From NCBI GenBank assembly GCA_963757115.1, contig CAVWQV010000001.1:496001-560000 (forward strand): a stretch of 64,000 bases of DNA. Direction: 5' to 3'. The position numbers were made by a program, and so were the translations under genes. Below are positions 17,567-26,732 of this stretch, in pieces. The notes beneath the pieces were generated by a model. It saw only the letters and a list, made by a program, of their open reading frames with translations. It was not told the origin of the DNA and ran no database searches. Numbering within the stretch: position 1 is the stretch's first letter; each line of letters begins with the position of its first letter. Source of the stretch: CAVWQV01 sp963757115. GTDB lineage: Bacteria > Pseudomonadota > Alphaproteobacteria > Acetobacterales > Acetobacteraceae.

Positions 17567-19933
17567 TCAGGCCGCCTGCCGCGATCGCGCTCCCTCGATT
17601 GCCTCCCAAACGCGCAACGGCGTCGCGGGCATGTCGATGTGGCGGATGCCGAACTCGGACAACGCATCCACCAGCGCGTTCATAACGGAGGGAAGCGCAC
17701 CGGCGCATCCCGCCTCGCCGCAGCCTTTTGCCCCGAGCAGGTTGGTCTTGGCCGGCACCGGATGGCTGCCATGGGCGAAGCTCGGCGCATGGGACGCGCG
17801 CGGCAGGGCGTAATCCATGTAGGACCCGGTCATCAGCTGCCCGTCGGGGTCGTAGCGGGTTGCCTCCATTAGCGCCTGGCCGATGCCCTGCACGATGCCC
17901 CCATGCGCCTGGCCTTCCACCAGCAGCGGGTTGATGACCACGCCGAAGTCGTTGACCATGGTGTAGCGCACCACCTCCGTCTCGCCCGTGTCGGGGTCCA
18001 CCTCCACCTCGCAAACATGGCAGCCGTTCGGAAACGCCGAGGGCGGCCCCTTGTGGACCAGCCGGGCGTCTAGCGAGGCGGGGATGCCCTCCGGCAAGCG
18101 CAGCGCGCCGGCGCGGAGCTGCTCGGCAAGCTCCATGATCCCGACGCCGCGGTCGGTGCCGGCGATGACGAACCGGCCGCGCTCAAACTCGATGTCGGCC
18201 ACGGCGGCTTCCAGCGCGTGCGCGGCGATCTGCCGGCCGTTTTCGATCACCTTCTCGCTCGCCTCGATGATTGCGCCCCCGCTCGTCATGATCGACTTCG
18301 ACCCGCCTGTTCCGCCTCCGGCAAGGAGCTCGTCGCTATCGCCTTGCAGCAGCCGGATGCGCTCGAACGGGATGCCGAGGCGGCTTGAAAGCACCTGCGC
18401 GAAGGGCGACGCGTGGCCCTGCCCGTAATCGAGGGTGCCGGTGATGATGGTCACACCGCCGTCCGTATCGAAGCGGATGCCGCCCATCTCGTTCGACGAC
18501 GGCGCCGTCACTTCCAGGTATTGGCCGATGCCGCGGCCGCGCAGCTTGCCGCGCCGGCGACTTTCGGCGCGGCGGGCGGGGAAGTTGTCCCAGTCCGCCA
18601 GCGCCAGCGCCTTGTCGAGCACGGTCGGGAAATCGCCGCTGTCGTACTCGGTGCCGGCCGGGGTCTTGAACGGCATCTGCTCGGGTCGGATGTGGTTGAT
18701 CCGGCGGATTTCCACACGGTCGATGCTCATCTCTGCCGCCGCCGTGTCGAGCAGCCGCTCGATGTAATAGTTTCCCTCCGGCCGCCCCGCGCCCCGATAC
18801 GGCCCCACCGGCGTCGTGTTGGTGAACAACACGCGGGAAATCACCTCCTGCGCCGGCGTGCGATACACGCCGATGCTGTTGCGCACCGCGTTCATCGTCG
18901 GCGGCTGCGCCGTCGCGTTGCTCTGATAGGCGCCGAGATTGCCGTAGCCGTCGAGGCGCAGCGCCAGGATGCGCCCGGCCGCGTCGAGCGCGATCGAGGC
19001 GGTCATCTCGTGGTCGCGGCCGTGGCTGTCTGACAGAAAGCTTTCCGAGCGCTCGTCCGTCCACTTCACCGGGCGCCCGAGGGTGCGCGCGGCATGCAGC
19101 AGACAGACGTACTCCGGATAGCAGGACGCCTTCATGCCGAACGAACCGCCGACATTGCCGGTCAGCACGCGCACCTTGTCCACGGGCACGCCCAGGACGT
19201 TTTTCAGCAGGTTGCGCATGCCGAACACGCCTTGGCAGCCGAGGCGGAGCGTGTAGCGCCCATCGTCGGGATCGTATTCGGCGATCGCCGAGCGCGGCTC
19301 CAACGGCGAGACCACGATGCGGTTGTTGCGCAAGGTCAGCGTGGTGACGTGCGCGGCGCGGGCAAAGCCGGCCTCCACCGCCGCCGAGTCTCCATGATGG
19401 AAGTCGAGCATGAGATTGCCCGGCACTTCGTCATGCACCGACGGCGCGCCCGATCGGGCCGCCTCGCGGGCATCCGTGACCGCGGGGCAGGGGTCGATGT
19501 CGGCGAACACTGCTTCCGCCGCGTCCTTCGCCTGCTTGGCGGTTTCGGCGACCACGAAGGCGATCGGGTCGCCGACAAAGCGCACCTTGTCGGTGGTGAG
19601 CGGGTGCTGCGCCGGCTGGAGCATCGCCGAGCCGTCGCGGTTCTTGAACACCACGCCGCCGATCGGCATCCGCTTTAGGCCGGCTGCGACGAGGTCGGCG
19701 CCGGTATAAACCCCGAGTACGCCCGGCATCGCCTTGGCCGCATCCGTGTCGATCGCGCCCAGGGTGCCGTGGGCGATCCGGCTCCGGACCATCGCCGCGT
19801 AGGCTTGGCCGGGCAGCGAGAGGTCGTCGGAGTAGCGGCCTTCGCCCCGCAGCAGGGTCGGGTCCTCCTTGCGGTGCACCGGCTGGCCGATCGCGAACTT
19901 CTCGAGGCTCAAAGCATCCACGGGTGCGTTCAT
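17567..19933 (-). CDS. Molybdopterin-binding subunit of a xanthine dehydrogenase/CoxL-type hydroxylase
   Basis: The 788-residue product is a complete large subunit of the molybdenum hydroxylase family. It starts with the ald/xan N-terminal domain (IGQPVHRKEDPTLLRGEG) and ends with the molybdopterin-binding domain. The catalytic base is Glu740 in GAKGCGEAG. It has [12 protein letters not shown] where true CO dehydrogenases carry a Cys-containing active-site loop, so CO oxidation is unlikely and the substrate is unknown. Unlike the coxSLM set near 37-40 kb, no iron-sulfur or FAD subunit adjoins it. cysE and an MFS carrier flank it on the same strand. Confidence 0.9.
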   Translation of the reverse strand: MNAPVDALSLEKFAIGQPVHRKEDPTLLRGEGRYSDDLSLPGQAYAAMVRSRIAHGTLGAIDTDAAKAMPGVLGVYTGADLVAAGLKRMPIGGVVFKNRDGSAMLQPAQHPLTTDKVRFVGDPIAFVVAETAKQAKDAAEAVFADIDPCPAVTDAREAARSGAPSVHDEVPGNLMLDFHHGDSAAVEAGFARAAHVTTLTLRNNRIVVSPLEPRSAIAEYDPDDGRYTLRLGCQGVFGMRNLLKNVLGVPVDKVRVLTGNVGGSFGMKASCYPEYVCLLHAARTLGRPVKWTDERSESFLSDSHGRDHEMTASIALDAAGRILALRLDGYGNLGAYQSNATAQPPTMNAVRNSIGVYRTPAQEVISRVLFTNTTPVGPYRGAGRPEGNYYIERLLDTAAAEMSIDRVEIRRINHIRPEQMPFKTPAGTEYDSGDFPTVLDKALALADWDNFPARRAESRRRGKLRGRGIGQYLEVTAPSSNEMGGIRFDTDGGVTIITGTLDYGQGHASPFAQVLSSRLGIPFERIRLLQGDSDELLAGGGTGGSKSIMTSGGAIIEASEKVIENGRQIAAHALEAAVADIEFERGRFVIAGTDRGVGIMELAEQLRAGALRLPEGIPASLDARLVHKGPPSAFPNGCHVCEVEVDPDTGETEVVRYTMVNDFGVVINPLLVEGQAHGGIVQGIGQALMEATRYDPDGQLMTGSYMDYALPRASHAPSFAHGSHPVPAKTNLLGAKGCGEAGCAGALPSVMNALVDALSEFGIRHIDMPATPLRVWEAIEGARSRQAA

Positions 19934-20056
19934 GGTGCCGCACGCTCCTTTCGAGCCGAATGTGTGTGTTGCCCCGAAGCGGGCGCGCGGCCCGATGGGA
20001 GGGCCGGAGCCAAAAGGATGGGGGCGGCCGCCCCGGAGGGCAAGCGGCCGCGCCCG

Positions 20057-21244
20057 TCAGGGCCGGTCAACTCGTCGCTGCTCAGGTCCCCACGAGGCCA
20101 CGGCGATGATCAGCATGGCGATCTGCACCGCAACGCAGAGGGCGACACAGCCTGGCCAGCCGGCGCGGTGCCAGATGCCGGCCGGCAGAACGCCACCCAG
20201 GCTGCCACCGACATAGTAGCAGGTGACGTAGAGGCCGACCGCCGTGGACTTCGCCCGCCGCGCGGCAACCCCGATGTAGCTGATCGTCAAGGATTGTTCG
20301 ACAAACACGGCGCCCGCCAGCATCCCGAGCCCGGCGAGGATCGCCCATAGCGAGGGCAGCAAGGCAAGCAGCAGCCCGGCGACGGCGAGCACAGCGCCGG
20401 CTGCGAGTGTCGGCAGCCGGCCGATCCGGGCCGCAAGCGCGGTTGCCGCAGGGGTCGAGACCACCCCGAACAGGTACACGACGAAGATGGAGCCGAGCGC
20501 CGCCGGCCCGAGCCCGTAGGGCGGGGCGGCCAGCACGAAGTTGGCGAAGGTGAACGCCGCGATGATGGAGAACAGCACGGCGAAGCCGACCGCGCACGCT
20601 GCGAGAAGACGGCGATTAGTCAGGTGGTCGGCGAAGCTCTCGACGGTGGAACGCCAGCCACGCACGGGCCGGAAGTTGGCTTCCTTCGGCAGCCAGATGG
20701 CGACCAGGACGGCCGCAGCCAGCGTGAGCGCCCCGAGCAGAACGAACGACGTGCGCCAGCCCCACCAAGCGGTGGCGTAGCCCGACACGAGCCGGCTCGC
20801 GAACCCGCCGACGATGGTCCCGATCGAGTAGACGCCGGCCAGGCGGACGCCTTCGGCTCCCTGCGCCTCATCCCCGATATAGGCGACGGCGACGGTGAAA
20901 ACGAAGGGAATCAGGAGTCCCTGGGCAAAGCGCCAGACGATCAGTGCTGGAAGACTGCTCGCGCCGGCGGCGGCGAGCGTCGGCGCCACCAGCGTTGCGA
21001 GCGCGCCGACGATGAGGCGCTTGCGCCCCAGCATGTCGGAGATTGAGCCGACGAACGGAGCGACGGACGCGACCGCGAGCAGGGTCGCGGTCACGGTAAG
21101 GCCGGTGGTGGCCGGCGGTGCCTGGAACTCGCGAGCAAGCGTCGGCAACAGGGCTTGCACCCAGTACAGGTTGAGGAAGTTGGCAGCGCCCGCGACCGCA
21201 AGGCCCGCCGCCCGGCCTCGCGGTCTCAGCTGTCGAGGCCCCAA
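20057..21244 (-). CDS. Major facilitator superfamily transporter, YnfM-like
   Basis: About 12 hydrophobic helices are visible, from NFLNLYWVQALLP to the C-terminal VAVQIAMLIIAVASW. The loop between helices 2 and 3 reads GSISDMLGRKRLIV, the MFS signature. The overall pattern resembles the YnfM/arabinose-efflux group, so export of a small solute is likely. No ATG precedes the first helix. I use TTG 21244, which has GGAG nine bases upstream; CTG 21229 is an alternative. mepA ends 25 bases upstream on the same strand. The 120 bases between this gene and the hydroxylase gene contain GC-rich dyads such as ggggcggccgcccc (from about 20024) that could terminate transcription. Confidence 0.82.
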   Translation of the reverse strand: MGPRQLRPRGRAAGLAVAGAANFLNLYWVQALLPTLAREFQAPPATTGLTVTATLLAVASVAPFVGSISDMLGRKRLIVGALATLVAPTLAAAGASSLPALIVWRFAQGLLIPFVFTVAVAYIGDEAQGAEGVRLAGVYSIGTIVGGFASRLVSGYATAWWGWRTSFVLLGALTLAAAVLVAIWLPKEANFRPVRGWRSTVESFADHLTNRRLLAACAVGFAVLFSIIAAFTFANFVLAAPPYGLGPAALGSIFVVYLFGVVSTPAATALAARIGRLPTLAAGAVLAVAGLLLALLPSLWAILAGLGMLAGAVFVEQSLTISYIGVAARRAKSTAVGLYVTCYYVGGSLGGVLPAGIWHRAGWPGCVALCVAVQIAMLIIAVASWGPEQRRVDRP

Positions 21245-21269
21245 CTGTCGGGGCTCCGCTCTCGAAGCT

Positions 21270-22073
21270 TCACTGGGGCGAAGTTCCCAGGATCTCCCGG
21301 CAGGCGAGGGGCATCGGCTTGGGCGGGCGCGCCGGAGCGGGAGCTGGCGGGTGGTCGAGCTGGTCGAACCACCATTGCAGGGTCGCATCGCACCCTTCGC
21401 CCGGCGGGATCGGCGGCCCGCCGACGCAATCCGGCTGATCCGGCGGGCAGCGAAAGCGGATGTGGAAATGCGAAGCGTGGCCGTACCAGGGCCGGATCAG
21501 CCGCAGCCACCGCCGATCTCCCGTCTCCGTATCACAGAGCTCCCGCTTGATCGCCGGATTGACGAAGATGCGCTCCACGTTCGGTAGCCCGGCCGCCAAG
21601 CGCAACAAGGTGGCGTGCGCCGGCCGCCAAACGGTGGGATCGACGCCGCGTCCGTCCGGGCGGACCACAGAAGGCGGCTCCAGATCCTCGCGGAGCGCAG
21701 GGGGAAGGGCCGGCTTCGGCGTCACGTCGAGCCACACATCCGCCTCCAGGCCGATCTCGTGGCCGCCATGGCCCGGGATCGGGCCGCCGCGTGGGGCAGC
21801 GACGTCGTTCATGTAAACGTCCGGAAGGCCGGCTTCGTGGGCTTCCCGTCCGAGCAGCTCAAGGCTCGCGACGGTGCGCGGATGGCCCCAGAACGTGCTC
21901 CGGCCGATGCGGATTTCCTGAAAACCGACGCCGTCGGTCGGCAGCGGGACGGCGCCGGCGATGCAACCCGCGTCATGGGTGCCAATGATGCGGACCGGGC
22001 CGGCACCCTCGACGCTGCCCGCCCCCGAAAGAAGGAGCAAGAGCAGAGCGGCAAAGGGGGAATTGTTAACCAA
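21270..22073 (-). CDS. mepA: MepA-like penicillin-insensitive murein endopeptidase
   Basis: MepA cleaves D-Ala to meso-diaminopimelate cross-links in peptidoglycan. The product has an N-terminal signal segment (PFAALLLLLLSGAGSVEG) and LAS-peptidase zinc ligands in GHGGHEIGLEADVW and HASHFHIRF. Conserved Cys residues (CIAG, ELCDTE, RCPP) match the disulfide-bonded family. No ATG fits, so I use TTG 22073; this is uncertain because the frame stays open upstream. It is divergent from the polysaccharide kinase gene, 87 bases away. Confidence 0.87.
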   Translation of the reverse strand: MVNNSPFAALLLLLLSGAGSVEGAGPVRIIGTHDAGCIAGAVPLPTDGVGFQEIRIGRSTFWGHPRTVASLELLGREAHEAGLPDVYMNDVAAPRGGPIPGHGGHEIGLEADVWLDVTPKPALPPALREDLEPPSVVRPDGRGVDPTVWRPAHATLLRLAAGLPNVERIFVNPAIKRELCDTETGDRRWLRLIRPWYGHASHFHIRFRCPPDQPDCVGGPPIPPGEGCDATLQWWFDQLDHPPAPAPARPPKPMPLACREILGTSPQ

Positions 22074-22160
22074 ACCGATCGTAAATCGGCGGGCGCAGGC
22101 GATCGAGGTTGCGCCTGCCTGCTCCGCGCGGGTGGTCCAGCGGCTTTTCACGGGGCAAGA

Positions 22161-24398
22161 ATGCTCGATCGACCTGCCGAAGCCGGCCCTTCGCCTCCAT
22201 CGCGCGACCGAACGATTGGCGTCATCGCGGACGGCAACAAGGGCGAACGCCCGTGGCCGGGGCTTGCGCCGATCATCGCCGTGCTCCGTCGCCGCCGATG
22301 GGTGCTCATCCTGTCCATCCTGATTACGCCTGCCCTGGCGTTCGTCGCTCTCCGTCAGATGACGCCACGCTACACCGGGGTCGGCACCCTGATCTACGAC
22401 CCGAGCGAGTTCGCTGCGCGCGAGCTCCAAAGCATCCTCCGGCTCGACCCGACGACGGACGCGGTGATGGCGAGCCAGGCGGAGATCACCCGCAGCCTGC
22501 CGATCGCAGAACGGGTTGCCGAGCGCTTCGATCTCGCGAAATCCCCTGAGTTCAATTGGCGGCTCCGCCCGCCCTCGCTCGTGCGTCGGATCCGGGAGGC
22601 AGTGGGCGCGGCCGCGCGGGCTGTCTTCGGGGGCGAGCCCGCTCCGGCGCGGGAGATCAGCGACGAGGAGCTCCGGCACGCGGTCACGCAATCCGTGCAG
22701 AACGCCATCACCGTTCGCAATATCAAGTCGACGCGAGTGCTGGAGATCTCGTTCACCACGGAGGACCAGGCGCTCGCTGCGGCTGCCGTCAACTTTGTGA
22801 TGGACACCTACATTTCGGACCAGCTCGACGGCAAGTTCAACGCCGTCCGGCGCGCGAGCGAATGGCTGCGCGGCCGGGTCGCCGACCTCAGGCTCGAGGT
22901 GCGGGCCGCCGAGGACAAGATTGCCGCCTATCGCGCCGAGCAGGGGCTCGTGCAGGGGGTGCAGGCCGGGATCGGCACCGAGCAGATCAGCCGGCTTAAC
23001 GCGGACCTGTTGCAGGCCCGGAGCGAGCTTGTGCAAGCGCAGGGCCGGCTGGACGTGGCACAAGGCAAGTCGGGGAACGCTTCGGCGCAGGCCGCGGTCT
23101 CACCGAGCGTCGTGGCGTTGCGTGCGCAGCAGGATCAACTCAGCGCCCAGTTACAGGCGCTGCTCACGCGCCGCGGCGCGGTGCATCCCGACGTTGTCGC
23201 GCTGACCGACCAGCTGGAGGCGACCCGGCGGGCGGTTGTGGCCGAGACCGCGCGCGTGGTCGCGGCTGGCGAGGCGGAGGTACGGGCGGGGCACGCGCGC
23301 GTCGCAGCCCTCGAACGCGCGGTGCAGGAAGGGCGAGGCCACCTCGACCGCGACGCGCAGGCGGAAATCCCGCTGCGTGCGATGGAGCGCGACGCCGAAG
23401 CCTCCCGCACATTGCTGCAAGCGGTCCTCGAGCGCATCCAGCAGACCGGCCAGCAGACCGCGATCGAGCTGCCCGACGCCCGGGTGATCTCGCCCGCGCT
23501 GCCGGCCGGCGAGCCGAGCTTCCCGAAGGTCAAGCTGATGCTGGGCGCGGCCGTGGGGTTCGGCATCGCGTTCGGGTTGCTTGTGGTCTGGCTGCTCGAG
23601 CTCGGCGACACGACGTTCCGCAGCGGCGAGGATGTGCGCGCCCGGCTCGATTTGCCGTGTTTCGCGCTGCTGCCGGAACTCGGACGGCGGAACTTGCGCG
23701 GCTCTCCGGTCCACGAGTACGCGCTGCACAAGCCGTTATCGCCCTTCGCCGAGCAACTGCGGGCGCTTCGCGCCGGCTTGTGGCTACGCGCGCGGCAGCC
23801 GAAGGTCATCGCGATCACCGCGGCCCGCCCATCCGAGGGCAAGACCACCACCGCGATCGCACTCGCCCGCTCGGCTGCGGTCAACGGCGAGCACGTCGTA
23901 GTGGTGGATTGCGACATCCGGTACCCAGCGCTCGCCCATCTGTTCGGGGCGGGCGACAAGTTGGGCTTGAGCGATTGCCTGCTCGGCCATGCGACGCTCG
24001 AGGAGATCGTCCGGACCGACGAGCTGACCGGCGCCGCCTACATCCCGGCGGGATCGGCGGAGGCGAACGCCGCCGGGTTGTTCACCAGCGCCGAGATGAC
24101 CGCGGTGCTCGAGCGCCTCAAGGCGGAATACGACCTCGTGCTACTCGATGCGCCCCCGGCAGCTGCCATCACTGATGCGCGGCTGCTGGCCCGGCTTGCG
24201 GATGCCACCCTGTTTTGCGTGCGATGGCGCCGTACTCCGAACGCTGTCGTGCAGAACGCGCTCGACCTGCTGGCCGAAGCGCGCGCGCAGATCGCGGGCG
24301 TGGCGCTCACGCGCGTGGACGCCAAGCAGCACATGCGCGCGGGCTTCACCGACTCGGAAGTATATCACCCACGCTACGGCGGATACTTCCGGGAGTAG
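22161..24398 (+). CDS. Wzc/GumC-type polysaccharide co-polymerase with C-terminal tyrosine kinase domain
   Basis: The 745-residue inner membrane protein has a helix at about 47-64, a large periplasmic coiled-coil region, and a second helix at about 457-480. A cytoplasmic BY-kinase domain follows with Walker A (RPSEGKTTTA, near 557), a Walker A' strand (VVVVDCDIRYP) and Walker B (VLLDAPP, near 660). The last 14 residues carry Tyr735, Tyr739 and Tyr742, a short tyrosine cluster of the kind autophosphorylated in Wzc proteins. It should set chain length and export of an exopolysaccharide. It opens the polysaccharide cluster. No outer membrane Wza-type exporter is in the window. Confidence 0.9.
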   Translation: MLDRPAEAGPSPPSRDRTIGVIADGNKGERPWPGLAPIIAVLRRRRWVLILSILITPALAFVALRQMTPRYTGVGTLIYDPSEFAARELQSILRLDPTTDAVMASQAEITRSLPIAERVAERFDLAKSPEFNWRLRPPSLVRRIREAVGAAARAVFGGEPAPAREISDEELRHAVTQSVQNAITVRNIKSTRVLEISFTTEDQALAAAAVNFVMDTYISDQLDGKFNAVRRASEWLRGRVADLRLEVRAAEDKIAAYRAEQGLVQGVQAGIGTEQISRLNADLLQARSELVQAQGRLDVAQGKSGNASAQAAVSPSVVALRAQQDQLSAQLQALLTRRGAVHPDVVALTDQLEATRRAVVAETARVVAAGEAEVRAGHARVAALERAVQEGRGHLDRDAQAEIPLRAMERDAEASRTLLQAVLERIQQTGQQTAIELPDARVISPALPAGEPSFPKVKLMLGAAVGFGIAFGLLVVWLLELGDTTFRSGEDVRARLDLPCFALLPELGRRNLRGSPVHEYALHKPLSPFAEQLRALRAGLWLRARQPKVIAITAARPSEGKTTTAIALARSAAVNGEHVVVVDCDIRYPALAHLFGAGDKLGLSDCLLGHATLEEIVRTDELTGAAYIPAGSAEANAAGLFTSAEMTAVLERLKAEYDLVLLDAPPAAAITDARLLARLADATLFCVRWRRTPNAVVQNALDLLAEARAQIAGVALTRVDAKQHMRAGFTDSEVYHPRYGGYFRE

Positions 24399-24403
24399 AT
24401 GGG

Positions 24404-25390
24404 ATGAGCAAACGTTTTCTTGTCACGGGCGGAGCGGGTTTCGTGGGGAGCCACGTCGTCGCCGCCTTGCTCGACCGCGGCGACGACGTGGTCGTGCTCG
24501 ACAACCTCCGGCAAGGTCATCGGGAGGCGGCCGGCGGCGCGCGGCTGGTGGTCGCCGACCTTGCCGACACGGCGGCGATCCACGCGGTGCTGGCCGAAGG
24601 ACCGTGGGACGGCGTGCTGCACTTCGCCTCCTTGTCGCTGGTCGGCGAGAGCATGCGCGAGCCCTACCGCTACCTCGTGGAGAACGGTCTTGCCGGCGTC
24701 CGTCTGATCGAGGCCTGCGTCGCCCACGACGTGCGGCGCTTCGTGCTGTCGTCCACCGCCGCGCTGTTCGGCGCTCACGGCGACGCCCCAATCGGGGAGG
24801 ACGCGCCCGTCGAGCCCGGCTCGCCCTACGGCGAAAGCAAGTGGATGCTGGAGCGCGCGCTCCACTGGGCGGACCGGCTGCACGGGCTGCGATCCGCCCG
24901 ACTGCGCTACTTCAATGCCGCCGGGGCCGATCCGGCCGGCCGGTTCGGCGAGGACCACCGGCCGGAGACCCACCTGATACCGCTGGTGATCGATGCCGCA
25001 CTCGGCCGCCGCCCGGCTCTCGCCGTGTTCGGCCGGGACTACCCGACGGCGGACGGCACCTGCGTGCGCGACTACGTCCATGTCACGGATCTGGCGGACG
25101 CGCACCTCCTCGCCCTCGAGCAACTCGCCTCGCGGAGTGTGGTCTACAATCTCGGCAACGGGCGCGGCCATACCGTGCTGGAAGTGATCGACGCGGTCGA
25201 ACGGATCGGCGGCCGCCGCGTCCCCTACGAATGGGCGCCGCGCCGGCCCGGCGACCCGGCCGTGCTGATTGCCTCCTCCGCGCTGATCCAGCGCGAAACG
25301 CGCTGGGCGCCGCGCTTCGCGAGCCTCGACGACATCGTGCGCACCGCGTGGGCGTGGCGCGAAGCGCATCCGGGCGGCTATGGCGACTGA
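24404..25390 (+). CDS. galE: UDP-glucose 4-epimerase
   Basis: The 328-residue short-chain dehydrogenase-type epimerase interconverts UDP-glucose and UDP-galactose (or the N-acetyl forms) and would supply nucleotide sugar for the polymer made here. It has the NAD-binding GGAGFVG (9-15), the catalytic Tyr142 and Lys146 in SPYGESK, and LRYFNAAGADPAGR, all typical of GalE. It begins six bases after the kinase gene and overlaps the next gene by 11 bases. Confidence 0.92.
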   Translation: MSKRFLVTGGAGFVGSHVVAALLDRGDDVVVLDNLRQGHREAAGGARLVVADLADTAAIHAVLAEGPWDGVLHFASLSLVGESMREPYRYLVENGLAGVRLIEACVAHDVRRFVLSSTAALFGAHGDAPIGEDAPVEPGSPYGESKWMLERALHWADRLHGLRSARLRYFNAAGADPAGRFGEDHRPETHLIPLVIDAALGRRPALAVFGRDYPTADGTCVRDYVHVTDLADAHLLALEQLASRSVVYNLGNGRGHTVLEVIDAVERIGGRRVPYEWAPRRPGDPAVLIASSALIQRETRWAPRFASLDDIVRTAWAWREAHPGGYGD

Positions 25391-26732
25391 CCCCCGCCTT
25401 CGCGCGCTCACCATCGCGCTGCTTGCCGCAGTCCTGCTGTGGCCGGCGCTGCTGAACGGCTATCCGTTGGTGTTCGCCGACACCGGGACGTACTTGTCGC
25501 AGGCGATCGACCGCTATCTCGGCTGGGACCGGCCGGTGTTCTACAGCCTGCTGATCTATCCGTTGCATTGGCAACGAACTCTCTGGCCCATCATCGTCGC
25601 GCAGGCCGTCGTGACGATCTGGACCATCTCGGTTCTGTTGCGCTGCGCGCTGCCCGGCGCGCCTGCCTGGGCGCTCCCCGCGCTGGTGGCGGTGTTGAGC
25701 GTGGCCACCCCGCTGCCCTGGATCGTTTGCCAGATTTTGCCGGACTGCTTCACCGCCCCGCTGGTGATCGTCCTCGTCTTGCTGATCTTCTACCCGGGGC
25801 GTCTCGGCCCGGCCGAGGCGCGCGCCCTCGCGGCGCTCGGCGCGGCGGCGATCGCGGTCCATACCTCGCACCTGTTGCTCGCGCTTGGCATGATCGCGGT
25901 ACTGCTGCCGCTGCGGCGCTGGCTCGGCGCCGAGGCGCGGCTTGGGTTCAAAGGCACCGCCCAGGTCGCAGCCCTGCCGGCCGTCGCCGTCGCGGCCCTG
26001 ATGGCGGTCAACCTGGTCGGCCACGGACGTTTCGCGGTATCGCCGTTCGGCAACGTGTTTCTGCTCGCGCGGGAGCTGTACGACGGGCCGGGGATGGCGG
26101 CGCTGGACCGGCGCTGCCCGGCCGCGCACTGGCGGCTCTGCCGCTATGTCGGCCGCTTCCCGGCCGATTCCGATCACTTCCTATGGGATCCGCGGTCGCC
26201 GTTGTGGCTCGCCGGCGGTCCCAAGACGGTGTCGCTGGAGGCCGACGCGATCATCGAGGCCGCGCTGCGCGACGCGCCGAGCGACGCCCTTAATAGTTTC
26301 TTTGGAAATGTCAAAGAACAGCTCGGCCGGTTCGCAACCGGTGACGGGCTCGAGCCCTGGCCAGCCACCGTCAGGCCGGTGATCGCGCGGGCGTTTCCCG
26401 CGGGCGAGCTCCGCGCCTACGACGCATCGCGCCAGTCGGCCGGATCATTGCTGCTGCCTCCGTGGTTGCAGGCGCTGCATCGCGGGGCGGCGATCGCCGG
26501 CGTTGCGGTGCTCTGCATCGCGCCGATCCTGTCGCGCCGTCGCGTAAAGGCGGGGCTGCTCGCGGCCGTGTTGCTGGCGTTGGTCGGCAACGCAGCGATC
26601 ACCGGCGGCCTCTCGCAGCCGCACGACCGGTATCAGGCGCGACTGATCTGGCTAGCAGTGGCGGCAGTCCCCGTCGCCGTACTTGTTTCGTTAGCGGAGT
26701 TCCGGCGGCGGCCAGAGGAGTCGCCCGCGTGA
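25380..26732 (+). CDS. Polytopic membrane protein of the polysaccharide cluster, function unknown
   Basis: The 450-residue protein has about ten predicted membrane helices, with a large soluble loop at about residues 230-330. The early segment FADTGTYLSQAIDRYLGWDRP, between helices 1 and 2, has acidic residues in an external loop, as in GT-C glycosyltransferases. I do not recognise a named family. It overlaps galE by 11 bases and its stop overlaps the flippase start, so it is translated with the cluster. The cluster has no other Wzy candidate, so polymerase or GT-C transferase are the leading options. Confidence 0.8.
   Translation: MATDPRLRALTIALLAAVLLWPALLNGYPLVFADTGTYLSQAIDRYLGWDRPVFYSLLIYPLHWQRTLWPIIVAQAVVTIWTISVLLRCALPGAPAWALPALVAVLSVATPLPWIVCQILPDCFTAPLVIVLVLLIFYPGRLGPAEARALAALGAAAIAVHTSHLLLALGMIAVLLPLRRWLGAEARLGFKGTAQVAALPAVAVAALMAVNLVGHGRFAVSPFGNVFLLARELYDGPGMAALDRRCPAAHWRLCRYVGRFPADSDHFLWDPRSPLWLAGGPKTVSLEADAIIEAALRDAPSDALNSFFGNVKEQLGRFATGDGLEPWPATVRPVIARAFPAGELRAYDASRQSAGSLLLPPWLQALHRGAAIAGVAVLCIAPILSRRRVKAGLLAAVLLALVGNAAITGGLSQPHDRYQARLIWLAVAAVPVAVLVSLAEFRRRPEESPA

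Noticed and set aside
16656..18014. Extension of the cysE frame upstream to 18014
   Set aside because: The added 170 residues overlap the hydroxylase gene in another phase and are Gly/Arg-rich; cysE has a good start at 17501.
17567..19933. Assignment of the large subunit as CO dehydrogenase CoxL
   Set aside because: The Cys-containing active-site loop of true CoxL is replaced by GPYRGAGR, which is typical of other hydroxylases.
21270..23063. Extension of the mepA frame to 23063
   Set aside because: It runs antisense through the polysaccharide kinase gene; the signal peptide begins only at about 22073.
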